Source: Candidatus Thorarchaeota archaeon
Lineage (GTDB): Archaea; Asgardarchaeota; Thorarchaeia; Thorarchaeales; Thorarchaeaceae
Direction: 5' to 3'
Length of the DNA stretch: 36,936 nt
Assembly (NCBI GenBank): GCA_018335335.1
Contig: JAGXKG010000004.1
Coordinates: 1 to 36,936 of the forward strand
Both the position numbers and the translations under genes were made by a program. Shown in pieces: positions 17,801 to 25,924 of the stretch (positions within the stretch are counted from its first letter, which is position 1; each line of letters opens with the position of its first letter). The notes beneath the pieces are model-generated. The model saw only the letters and a program-made list of their open reading frames with translations, was not told the DNA's origin and made no database searches.

Positions 17801-20721
17801 TAGATAGGGTCGATGACAAGCGAGTAATTGCCATCACCATGGTCCGTCACCGGGGAGATATCAAGCTCGGCTGGCGGACTCTCATCTATGATAGTAGCAC
17901 CAGCGATTCCTGTTCCAGATTCGTCTTCAAATACTAATCCAAGGATAAATTGCTTATTGATGGAAATTGTCTCACTGGTTGCATTGAGTGTTAAGACTGT
18001 GGGGACTTCAGTAACTGTAAGTGTGAATGTTCCATACTGTATTTCATGATTGGTCTTGCTAACTTTGATTACAATTGTGAATGTGGTTGTATTGGATGGA
18101 GTAAAGAGAATGGAATAGTATCCATCTCCTATATCCTGTGTTGAGCCATACTCAAGACCAAGCGAAGGATCTGTGTTTTCTATACTGACGTTGGCTCCTT
18201 CCAGACCAGAATCCGTGGAGTTCTCGTACTGAACTACATACCTGTAGTCGAGCCCATATCTCACGAAACACGCTGTACCATTGACTTGCGCGAGTGTGGT
18301 CCCTGTTTCGTTGATAATAAGTGTGAACAACTCGGATTGAATATGATAGAACTCCTTGGAAGCTTCAAGTGTGATGATATACGTTCCAGCCTGTCGCCCT
18401 GTAATTGCTACTTGATAGTCCCCGGGGCCTTGCGGCACCACAGAACCGATATCCAAACCACCTGTAATCCCACTGTAATCAAATTCGATTGTTGCTTCCT
18501 CAATGCCTGTCCCATTCGAGAATCGATAGGACACATTCAGCGTATACGGTTCATTCATGCCACTTTCTGCAGGAACATCTTGAGGAGCATCTATTTCCAT
18601 CTGAGTTGTGTACGTGGCAACAATGTGGAAGGTACAATTCGTGCTATCATAGAACGGTTTTGATGCTTGCACAAGAACCGTGAAGTTCCCCCCACCTGAT
18701 AGTGAAGTATCGAAATCTCCTTCCCACCAGTTCTTAATTACATTGGGGGCAAACTGGACTGAAGCTCCTGACCAGTTTCCCGTCAATATGGCATCATCAT
18801 CCATCAGATATTCACCGGTGTAACCGTTTTGAAAACGAAGCACGTTGGTGATGGTTTGTCCAACATCGCCTTCTACGATGTCATAGTCGGGGGTTAGAAT
18901 GGCGATATGATAGAGTGAGAATGAAGATGATATGTAGGCTAGCTCAGACCCATTCGACCATATCATCTCGATATGCCATTCGCCTACAGTCGTGTTCGTC
19001 GCACCGAAGGCTACCGAGCTAGAGTTTAGGGATCCCTCTACTGCGGAAGAGCTCGATTCGTACCACCAAACTGAGTTATTGGGAAGATACCATGTTAGAT
19101 TCACTGGGTTCGATAAAACGGGTGTTTCTGATACTGTTCCTATCTCAACAGACGCTCTAGTGTTATTGCCAGGTCTAAACTCGTTTGCTGTGATCCAACC
19201 GGAGGAATCTACGTATTTCTGTACAGTGAGCGATTTTCCATAATTTGGTGATTCAAGCCTAACCTCCCACCACCCTAGGGAGGAAAGGAGTGGAGTTGGA
19301 ATGATCAGTTTGCCTAGGGTTATCGTGCATCCTGTCGTTACGTCGTTAAGGAATGGATTATAGACTGTCACATTTTCCCAGTCATGTGGATACCTGATTG
19401 TCACATTGAAATCTTGGTAATTCCCCTGAGTTCCTACATATGTATGCAGAGTCAGTTCGACGCTTTGGTTATCATAGACGGCGTAACTCACTCCTATCTG
19501 TTCTGCATTTGTTGTCCAGCTTGAATTGAGAAATCGATGTTCAAGCAAACGTGCTTCATAGCTGAATGAGATACTGACATTCGAAGTAAAAGCGGTATCT
19601 AGCTGTTCAGTTGACCAATAGCCGGTCTTGAGTATCGTTGCACTTCCATTTCCTAAGGAGCCGGTAGCGAATGTAGTATCGTTACCAGCGTGAAATTCGA
19701 AATTGACTTCCTCAAAAGAGGGTGGATTCAACCCAGTAAATGAAATATCATCAATCTGCGCTCTTATGTAAATGGTATTGATGAAACCGTTTGATAAGCT
19801 ATCATTATTGTAATCATCATCTGCATTCAATGCCATTGTCTCATCTATTACGATGCCAACAGCAAACTCCAGGGTATTTCCTGGATTCCCAATGTTGACA
19901 GGAACATCACCTGTTTCTATCCATACATTTCTCTGAGTGAGATTTGGAAGGCTCTGACTCCATACAGAAGATCCATTAACGAATACTTTCAGCGAGCAAT
20001 CACCCGGATTAGTAGCCCCACCTGGCCCGTACAATGGCCCCCTCACGTACATGTATCGGAGATTTAGCGTGAAATTCTTGGTATATGGTGCATTGGTAAT
20101 ATTCTGTTTCCAGAGAATCTTCGTTCCTGCTTCGTGAGTAAATTGTCTTCCACTCGGCCCCTCCTTTCTTCCCTGATTTTCGACTATCACAAATCCATCA
20201 TCATCATAACCAGCGATTTGTTCTTGTTCTGTGTTTGTTGTGATTCTATCTGCTCTCCATCCATAAGGATAGTATATTGGTGTATCATTCACTATCGTGT
20301 ATTCTCCCGGAACCCCGTCATCGAATGTTCCATTTACTGCATACCTTCTTTCTAGATTCCAGATATCAGCGGCTGCTTCGCTAGCCAGCCAACCGTTCGT
20401 AGTGTCAATATCTAGGGTAGTATTCGTATTCAAGCTGGTGTCTGTCCTTGCATTTGTGAATCCTGTTGAAATGAAACCTGATTGCTCAACATCTGCAGGA
20501 TTGAGAATTCCTTCCAAGGTTGAATCGGACAAAATGTTGGTTCCTGGAGGCATTGAGATATTTTCGCTATCTTGTCTTGTAATCTTGTCAAATTCTTTAG
20601 CTCTTGACCTTGAAACATTCGCTACATCGTTCATGTGAAATCCGGGATTATTGCTATTCGTCACGTAAAATGACAGAATAACTAGGAATCCTATGACAAC
20701 GAATCTCCGTGATGGGGACAA
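14851..20721 (-). CDS. Giant single-pass surface protein with Ig-like array and longin/roadblock-like cytosolic domain (long paralog)
   Basis: The 1956-residue product has these parts in order: signal/anchor peptide (about 7-25), a beta-rich ectodomain (about 69-705), at least ten Ig-like modules of about 98 residues (about 707-1690), one transmembrane helix (about 1708-1728, IIGVGLVVAYGAYVIY), a basic stop (RRKKREE) and a cytosolic domain (about 1735-1956). The ectodomain is dense in N-x-S/T sequons. Module ends carry V-x-E-(V/I)-(P/G)-T. The cytosolic part reads strand-strand (LLGVLILHTKSGVPLYSRII), helix (DDTVISAFISAITQFKAEF), strands (ISDLIRIVATKNLICAFIVL), helix (KEKMKLFAQEVASIW). This is the pattern of longin or roadblock domains, known partners of small GTPases; no structure search was possible. 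The TTG start follows GAGGAGG by 11 bases, exactly as in the paralog. Likely role: adhesion or sensing coupled to an intracellular GTPase. Confidence 0.75.
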   Translation of the reverse strand: MSPSRRFVVIGFLVILSFYVTNSNNPGFHMNDVANVSRSRAKEFDKITRQDSENISMPPGTNILSDSTLEGILNPADVEQSGFISTGFTNARTDTSLNTNTTLDIDTTNGWLASEAAADIWNLERRYAVNGTFDDGVPGEYTIVNDTPIYYPYGWRADRITTNTEQEQIAGYDDDGFVIVENQGRKEGPSGRQFTHEAGTKILWKQNITNAPYTKNFTLNLRYMYVRGPLYGPGGATNPGDCSLKVFVNGSSVWSQSLPNLTQRNVWIETGDVPVNIGNPGNTLEFAVGIVIDETMALNADDDYNNDSLSNGFINTIYIRAQIDDISFTGLNPPSFEEVNFEFHAGNDTTFATGSLGNGSATILKTGYWSTEQLDTAFTSNVSISFSYEARLLEHRFLNSSWTTNAEQIGVSYAVYDNQSVELTLHTYVGTQGNYQDFNVTIRYPHDWENVTVYNPFLNDVTTGCTITLGKLIIPTPLLSSLGWWEVRLESPNYGKSLTVQKYVDSSGWITANEFRPGNNTRASVEIGTVSETPVLSNPVNLTWYLPNNSVWWYESSSSAVEGSLNSSSVAFGATNTTVGEWHIEMIWSNGSELAYISSSFSLYHIAILTPDYDIVEGDVGQTITNVLRFQNGYTGEYLMDDDAILTGNWSGASVQFAPNVIKNWWEGDFDTSLSGGGNFTVLVQASKPFYDSTNCTFHIVATYTTQMEIDAPQDVPAESGMNEPYTLNVSYRFSNGTGIEEATIEFDYSGITGGLDIGSVVPQGPGDYQVAITGRQAGTYIITLEASKEFYHIQSELFTLIINETGTTLAQVNGTACFVRYGLDYRYVVQYENSTDSGLEGANVSIENTDPSLGLEYGSTQDIGDGYYSILFTPSNTTTFTIVIKVSKTNHEIQYGTFTLTVTEVPTVLTLNATSETISINKQFILGLVFEDESGTGIAGATIIDESPPAELDISPVTDHGDGNYSLVIDPIYFGTYLLAFSGSKPNYKSAVDSFSLVVDAVDTSLTRENGTAVTLSFGETYNLVVRYVNSSGYGIEEAQVSIVSVTPETGLGVGTTQDLGEGYYSILLNATSTDTYNTLIEANYTNHKVQYATFTLTVTEIPTSLTLNVSSVTISVEEQLMLGLVFKDEFGTGVPGATITAENPPAELDISTANDYGDGNYSLIIRPMLFGSYLLTFSASKGNYLSGYDSFSLNVDEVGTTLIRQNGTADSIRFGQSYNLVVRYVNSSGYGLFGANVTVSSVSPEIGISIGTTEELDDGYYSILLTSTLADTYTIVVKANLTNHKTQFTTFSLTISEIPTSLTSSTTSNTIAFDLTQTVNLTFVDEDLNRLENATISVLNAPGGLGVSDIKELGDGVYQVILDPSEIGSYSILLRASLTNYQNSTVGFSLFVKEIPTNLEFLRSSGSAAVNFSEPFNLEMVYARTDLNQNITGANVSIALIQPYGPSFAITASGEIYNVIFDTCCTGSWTINIEVNKENHESKIREFKLTVENIDTRITDLTLQDDLLYNHTYSLDYYYLIDANRTGISEADISVSGIDSDWIQVFYQGAGLYRINLTPTSLGAHSAIFTFSKTGYVAGSSTLQFRVDEVPVSISILDELTDIAGREKTLRIRIYEKDMNRPVSNATVTYLIFGSESGLMEQGAFSEGSNGIYVAIFTMPSADNQDYHLEIRMDKPNHFMEESSGTYALTPYLSEGEIMSRFVTTYVLPPSIIGVGLVVAYGAYVIYRRKKREEISEQNRIKRIFADAQNLLGVLILHTKSGVPLYSRIIKKGLDDTVISAFISAITQFKAEFDLASPYEEWDVTPISDLIRIVATKNLICAFIVLREPSDSQKEKMKLFAQEVASIWKDVYQGTPSEVLDSETKKQFDRLFDDIMDASLLKKHRVIDVSNLPDELQFVEEEMEGIESDGFLLQNLVQSLATRGIEERKAYSIIMDALQNGAIAEKDEGAPDTL
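16820..18305 (-). repeat. Tandem Ig-like module array with two extra A-B double units
   Basis: Within the long giant gene the modules run, in coding order with approximate borders, A (18305-18010), B (18010-17720), A' (17720-17420), B' (17420-17125) and A'' (17125-16820). The double-unit period is about 590 bases. A modules share YNLVVRYVNSSGYG and DDGYYSILL-type segments; B modules share LGLVF-DE-GTG and PPAELDIS. The shorter paralog has only one A module at this place and no B module. Confidence 0.75.
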
Positions 20722-20790
20722 TTCGATATTTTCCTCCTCAGAGCCAAACGATCATATACGAACGGGCTTCAATATATTCGGAATTTGACC

Positions 20791-20814
20791 ATATAGAATT
20801 TTGTCTTGTCTATA
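20791..20814 (-). promoter_or_regulatory. Promoter motif of the long giant gene, shared with its paralog
   Basis: Read on the minus strand: TATAGACAAGACAAAATT followed by a CTATATGG box, about 70 bases before the TTG start. The short paralog has TACAAGACAAATT followed by CTATATAT at the same distance (25755-25776). The conserved ACAAGACAAA block directly upstream of the TATA box is in the place of a BRE or a regulator site. Confidence 0.5.
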
Positions 20815-20986
20815 GTTACTCTTTTTGATGTTTTTACCATTTGTACCATCTATCTCATCTTCACCCCCAGGGGTAGTGAATTGGAAAACAAACATCCAGA
20901 TTTTTTGGAATTCCTGTAAAACTTACTCTGTCAAGAAGCACCAAGTTTGATGCTCTTTTTAGCTATGGCTATGGTAGTCAACCGTT

Positions 20987-23900
20987 CTAAGAGCCTCGAT
21001 ATCTCTCGGGTGCAGCTCCATCCTTTTCGACTATTGCGTCTCTCTGCAAAGCTTCCATTACGACACTGAACGCCTTTCGTTCTTCAATGCCGCAGTTCAC
21101 CAAACTCTGTGCCAGCTTATATAGGTCGAAACTATCTGCATCGATTCCCTCAAGCCCATCTTCAAGGCATTTCAATTCATCAGGAAGCTGTGATTGGTCG
21201 GCTACTTTGTGTGTTTCAAGTAGGGATGCATCAAGTATGTCATCGAACAGTTTGTCGAATTGCCTTTTTGTCGTTGAATCAATAACCTCTGATGGCGTTT
21301 CTCTATAGACATCTTGCCAGACAGAGATTACCTCCCGCGTGAACATCTTCATCTTCTCCTTTTGTGCATCACTTGGTTCGCGCAAGACGATGAATGCACA
21401 TATCAGATTCTCGGTAGCTATTATCCGAATCAAATCAGAAATGGGGGTTACACTCCATTCTTCGTAGGGTTGTGCCAGGTCAAATTCGGACTTGAACTGA
21501 GTAATCGCTGATATGAACGCGGAGATTACCGTATCGTCAAGCCCTTCCTTGATGATTCTGGAGTAGACGGGAATACCGCTGTCTTTGTTGAGAACAAGTA
21601 CTCCAAGCAGGTTGTGAACATCTGTGAAGACCCTCTTGATACGATTCTGCTCGATGATTTCTTCTTGTCTCTTCCTTTTATATAATACATAACCGCCGTA
21701 CCCGACCAACAAACCTGCCAATATAATGGATGATGGAAGCACGTAGGTTGTGATGACACGACTCATAAGAGCCTCTTCGCTTAGATACGGGGTCACTTCA
21801 AATGTTCCAGAATCCTGCTCCAATACGTGGTACGGTTTATCGAATCTGATTTCGATACGGTAGTCTTGATTGTCTGCGGGGGGCATGGTAAATGTAGTCG
21901 AATAGATACCCTCCTCTTCTTCAATGAATGTTCCCTGTTTCCACAATCCACTCTTTGAGCCAAATATGAGATATGTGAGTGTTGCGTTTGATACCGGGGT
22001 GCCTCTGTCGGCTTCATAGACATGGATTCTAAGTGTTTTTTCTTCTCCTGCAATATCAGTTAGTTCATCAAGTACTGAAATCCCCACTTTAACTTCATCA
22101 ACATGGAATTCAAGGAGTGATGTTTGAGCTGCATAACCTGTTTTGGAGAAGGTGAAAGTGGCAGAATGGGTGCCTAGGCTTGTTGGTGTCAAATTGATTT
22201 TGTACAATCCGTTCCCCTGATAGAATACCTCAATCCAGTCATCATCGATTCCTGATGCAGAAACATCTGCTCCTTCGATTCCTGACCGGTTCGAGCTAAC
22301 AAGGTAGCTGTAGCCCAAGCTGTACGTATGGCCATAGAGCAAATCCTCCTGCAATGTCAAGTCTGTAATTCTGGTTTGGATGGCCTGTACTGTCAGTTTG
22401 AATTCACGGGTTTTTGCTTCGTAATTTTCTTTTGTTACTTCGATATTAAGTGTCCATGATCCTATGTCTCCGGTATCAAGGGAAAGGCTATACACATCGC
22501 CAATATGTTCAAGGGTGAACAATAGACCGTTTGGCTGCGCGAGAGTTACACTAACATTCGCCCCGGTGATATTTTGATTCAAATCTGTCCTCGCATAAAT
22601 CATCTCCAAGACGTACGGCTCGGAGTAATTAACGGATGCCGATGCACCATTTTCTAAGAACACCAGAGCAGTTGGAATCTCCTCGACAAGAAGACTGAAA
22701 CCAACTGTTGAATTCTGATAATTCTGCAAACTAGCTCTTAGAAGGATTGAATATGATCCAACCTCAGTTGGATCAAGAATCACCGAATAGTTGCCTTGAC
22801 TTAGATTTTCGATTTGTAGAACTTCGAGCCCTTCGGGCAGATTGAGAACTGATATGGTTGCACTATCGAGGCCATTGCCGTTCTCATCCACAAATGCGAG
22901 ATTCACAGTCTGCGTTAAATCGACGGCGATTGTGCTACTGGAAGGTGAGGCCGTGAGACTTGTAGGAATCTCACTTACAGTGAGGGAGAAGGTCTTATAC
23001 TGCGTCTTATGATTTGTTAGGTTTGCTTTCACCACAATAGTGTATGTATCGGCAGAGAACCCGGTCAAGAGAATGGAATAGACACCATCTTCCAGACTAT
23101 TTGTTTTACCAATTTCAAGACCTGAAGATGGGTCGACATCGACGACAGTCACGTTTGCTCCTTCTAGACCACCCCCAGAGGAGTTCTCGTATTGAACAAC
23201 GTATCTGTAGCTCAAACCTAACTTGACAACATCCCCTGTCCCATTCAGCTGAATGAGATTGGTTCCAGTTTCATCGACTATCAAGGTGAAGTCTTCAGAC
23301 TGAGAATGATGGAACTCCTTCGAGCCCTCAATTGTCACAACATAAGTACCGGACTGGCGTCCCGTCATGGTTACTTGATATTCCCCCGTGGATTGAGGAA
23401 TCGCGGAATAGACCTCCAAACCATCGGTAAGACCTGAATAGTCAACGTTGATGGTTGCTCCTCCAATGCCTGTATCATTTGATAGCGAGTACGATACATT
23501 GACCGTATAATTCTCGTTCAATCCAGTTTCTGCTGGAATATCTGAAGGGGCATCAGTTTCCATTTGGGTTGCATACATGGCGACAACGTAGAAAGAGCAA
23601 TTTACAGCATCATAGAATGGCTTTGATGCTTCAACAAGAACTGTAAAGTTCCCTCCACCTGATACCGATGTATCAAAATCTCCTTCCCACCAATTCTTCA
23701 CCACATTCGGAGTGAACTGAACTGAATCTCCCGACCAGTTTCCTACCAGCGTGGCATCGTCACCCATCAAATACTCTCCTGTATACCCGTTTTGAAAACG
23801 GAGAACATTAGTTACTGTTTGTCCAACATCTGCCTCCACAATGTTGTATTCAGGTGATAGGATGGCAATGTGAATCAATGAGTATGAAGTTGTTGCGTAA

Positions 23901-25687
23901 GCCACCTCTGATCCGTTTATCCACTCGACCTTGATATACCACTGGCCTGCAGTAGTATTAGTTGTGCCAAAGGTTAGGGAGCTGGAGTTCAGGGACCCCT
24001 CTATTCCTGCAGTACTTGATTCAGACCACCAGATTGTACCGTTTGGAAGGTGCCATGTGAGATTCACTGGATTTGATATTACTGGTGTTTCCGTTTCTGT
24101 TCCAAGTTCAACAGATGCCCTAGTAATATTCGCCGGTCTGAACTCAGTAGCCGTTATCCATTGAGAGTCATCAATATGCTTCTGCGAACTAACTGATTTG
24201 GCATAATTCGGTGACTGAAATGTAACTTCCCACCAACCAAGCGAATCAAGAAGGGGAGTTGGAATGACGAGCATACCTTGTGTTACTATACAATCGGAAG
24301 TTACATCATTTAGGAACGGATCGTAGATTGTCTCATTCTCCCAGTCATCTACATACCTGATTGTTACATTGAAGTTTTCATAATCACCCCTGCTTCCCAA
24401 ATATGTGTACAATATTAGTTCTGCACTTTGATTGGGATATACACTGTACGACACTCCCTGTTTTTCTATACTTGTCGTCCAACTCGAGTTGAGAAATCTA
24501 TGCTCCAGTAGATCTACATTGTAGCTGAATGAGATGCTTACGTTTGAAGTAAAGGCAATATCCAACTGTTCAGTTGACCAGTATTCAGACTTCTGAATTG
24601 TCCTACTTGCATTCCCCGAGGATCCCATAACGGGCGTAGTTTCATTACCTGCATGGAACCTGAAATTGACCTCCTCAAAAGATGGGGGGCTGATTCCAGT
24701 GAATGCAATATCATCAAGGTTCGCGGTTATGTACCTAGTATTATCCAGCCCGTCCTCGGAGCCATCTTGGTCATAATCTGACTCTGAATTTAGTTCCAGT
24801 TTATCATCGATTAGAATCCCTATAGCAAATTCCATCGTATCTGTGACGCTAGGGATGTTGATGGCAATATCACCTGTCTCTATCCATACGTCTCTCTCAC
24901 TGACGACTGTAAGTATCTGTTTCCATACGACAGAGCCGTTAATAAACACGTTTAGTGAGCAATTCCCACCAATATTGTACTCACCTCCAGGCCGATCTAT
25001 CGGCCCTCTCACATATCGATATCTGAAATTCAATGTGAAATTCTGAGTGTAGGGTATATTGGTGATATTCTGTTCCCAAAGAATCTTAGTCCCAGCTGTG
25101 TGCTCGTATTTGACTGCACTTCCCTGAAGTGGTGTTCCTCGGTTTTCCACAATGGCAAATCCAGCATCGTTATAGCCTGCAACCTGTGTGGTCTCAATGT
25201 TAGTTGTTGTTCTATTCACTCTCCAGCCATAGGGATAGTAGACTGGAGTGTCATTCTCAACTTCGTACTGTCCAGGCACTCCATCATCAAATGTACCATT
25301 TACAGCATATCTTCTTTCAAGATTCCAGATATCAGCTGAAGCCTTGCTAGCTACCCAGTTGTTCGCAGTATCAATACCGAGTGTAGTGTTTGTATTGAAT
25401 CCGCTATCGGTTCTCGCGTTTGTGAATCCGGTCGAAATGAAACCAGATTGCTCAACATCTGCAGGATTGAGAATCCCTGTAGAACCAGAATCAGAAAGGG
25501 TATTTTCCCGGGTGGGAGTTGGAATGTTCTCGTTATGTTGGATATCTTCCGAATCGAAACTCTGTGGGGTCTCGTTGGTTCTATCAAACCTATTGCTGAG
25601 TGGCCGGCCGAGATTATTGCTATCGAATACAGATAGGGATACAATAACAACTAACCCTATAACAGCGAATTTCTGGAGTTTCTCCAA
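20987..25687 (-). CDS. Giant single-pass surface protein with Ig-like array and longin/roadblock-like cytosolic domain (short paralog)
   Basis: This 1566-residue paralog of the downstream neighbour has the same plan: signal/anchor (about 7-22, FAVIGLVVIVSLSVF), a shared ectodomain (about 71-700) with ILNPADVEQSGFISTGFTNA, Ig-like modules (about 702-1300) in the order X-A-C-D-E-F, a transmembrane helix (about 1316-1336) and a cytosolic domain (about 1342-1566). The two cytosolic domains agree at about three residues in four by eye, with ISAFISAITQFK and ICAFIVLREPSD unchanged. It lacks the four modules B, A', B' and A'' of the longer copy. Its A module begins like A and ends like A'' of the paralog. 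The gene lies 265 bases upstream of the paralog on the same strand. The Rab-like GTPase is divergent, with 237 bases between the start codons. The TTG start has GAGGAGG 11 bases upstream. Confidence 0.75.
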   Translation of the reverse strand: MEKLQKFAVIGLVVIVSLSVFDSNNLGRPLSNRFDRTNETPQSFDSEDIQHNENIPTPTRENTLSDSGSTGILNPADVEQSGFISTGFTNARTDSGFNTNTTLGIDTANNWVASKASADIWNLERRYAVNGTFDDGVPGQYEVENDTPVYYPYGWRVNRTTTNIETTQVAGYNDAGFAIVENRGTPLQGSAVKYEHTAGTKILWEQNITNIPYTQNFTLNFRYRYVRGPIDRPGGEYNIGGNCSLNVFINGSVVWKQILTVVSERDVWIETGDIAINIPSVTDTMEFAIGILIDDKLELNSESDYDQDGSEDGLDNTRYITANLDDIAFTGISPPSFEEVNFRFHAGNETTPVMGSSGNASRTIQKSEYWSTEQLDIAFTSNVSISFSYNVDLLEHRFLNSSWTTSIEKQGVSYSVYPNQSAELILYTYLGSRGDYENFNVTIRYVDDWENETIYDPFLNDVTSDCIVTQGMLVIPTPLLDSLGWWEVTFQSPNYAKSVSSQKHIDDSQWITATEFRPANITRASVELGTETETPVISNPVNLTWHLPNGTIWWSESSTAGIEGSLNSSSLTFGTTNTTAGQWYIKVEWINGSEVAYATTSYSLIHIAILSPEYNIVEADVGQTVTNVLRFQNGYTGEYLMGDDATLVGNWSGDSVQFTPNVVKNWWEGDFDTSVSGGGNFTVLVEASKPFYDAVNCSFYVVAMYATQMETDAPSDIPAETGLNENYTVNVSYSLSNDTGIGGATINVDYSGLTDGLEVYSAIPQSTGEYQVTMTGRQSGTYVVTIEGSKEFHHSQSEDFTLIVDETGTNLIQLNGTGDVVKLGLSYRYVVQYENSSGGGLEGANVTVVDVDPSSGLEIGKTNSLEDGVYSILLTGFSADTYTIVVKANLTNHKTQYKTFSLTVSEIPTSLTASPSSSTIAVDLTQTVNLAFVDENGNGLDSATISVLNLPEGLEVLQIENLSQGNYSVILDPTEVGSYSILLRASLQNYQNSTVGFSLLVEEIPTALVFLENGASASVNYSEPYVLEMIYARTDLNQNITGANVSVTLAQPNGLLFTLEHIGDVYSLSLDTGDIGSWTLNIEVTKENYEAKTREFKLTVQAIQTRITDLTLQEDLLYGHTYSLGYSYLVSSNRSGIEGADVSASGIDDDWIEVFYQGNGLYKINLTPTSLGTHSATFTFSKTGYAAQTSLLEFHVDEVKVGISVLDELTDIAGEEKTLRIHVYEADRGTPVSNATLTYLIFGSKSGLWKQGTFIEEEEGIYSTTFTMPPADNQDYRIEIRFDKPYHVLEQDSGTFEVTPYLSEEALMSRVITTYVLPSSIILAGLLVGYGGYVLYKRKRQEEIIEQNRIKRVFTDVHNLLGVLVLNKDSGIPVYSRIIKEGLDDTVISAFISAITQFKSEFDLAQPYEEWSVTPISDLIRIIATENLICAFIVLREPSDAQKEKMKMFTREVISVWQDVYRETPSEVIDSTTKRQFDKLFDDILDASLLETHKVADQSQLPDELKCLEDGLEGIDADSFDLYKLAQSLVNCGIEERKAFSVVMEALQRDAIVEKDGAAPERYRGS

Positions 25688-25754
25688 TTCAGTGTTGTCC
25701 TCCTCGGGGCGAACTAACGATCTCAGAACCTGATTGAATTTGACATGAAACTAA

Positions 25755-25776
25755 ATATATAGTAATTTGTCTTGTA
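25755..25776 (-). promoter_or_regulatory. Promoter motif of the short giant gene, shared with its paralog
   Basis: Read on the minus strand: TACAAGACAAATT followed by ACTATATAT, with the TATA box about 70 bases before the TTG at 25687. Both the block and its distance match the promoter of the long paralog (20791-20814). It lies in the divergent gap shared with the GTPase gene. Confidence 0.5.
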
Positions 25777-25864
25777 TACTTTGTCGGTTTTTCGATTTCT
25801 GCTATTGAACATACAGCATGGCATCGCTTTTCACCAAATTGAACGACCACAAACAGGATACTCC

Positions 25865-25870
25865 TATATA
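25865..25870 (+). promoter_or_regulatory. TATA box of the Rab-like GTPase gene
   Basis: TATATA within CTCCTATATACATT lies about 57 bases upstream of the ATG at 25925. It would give a leader of roughly 30 bases carrying the GGAGGAG ribosome site. Confidence 0.5.
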
Positions 25871-25924
25871 CATTCTAAGCAAAACATTGACCGCGCCGCC
25901 TTTCGCAATGGAGGAGATAAACAA

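Noticed and set aside
14851-25687. Regular repeats considered as a CRISPR array, and plus-strand frames inside the giant genes
   Set aside because: The repeats are about 290-590 bases long and coding, with protein-level conservation; the opposite-strand frames are shadows of the Ig-like modules.
25772-25924. Upstream extension of the GTPase frame
   Set aside because: The extra 51 codons have no conserved content and contain the TATA box; ATG 25925 has a perfect GGAGGAG site and sits right before the G domain.
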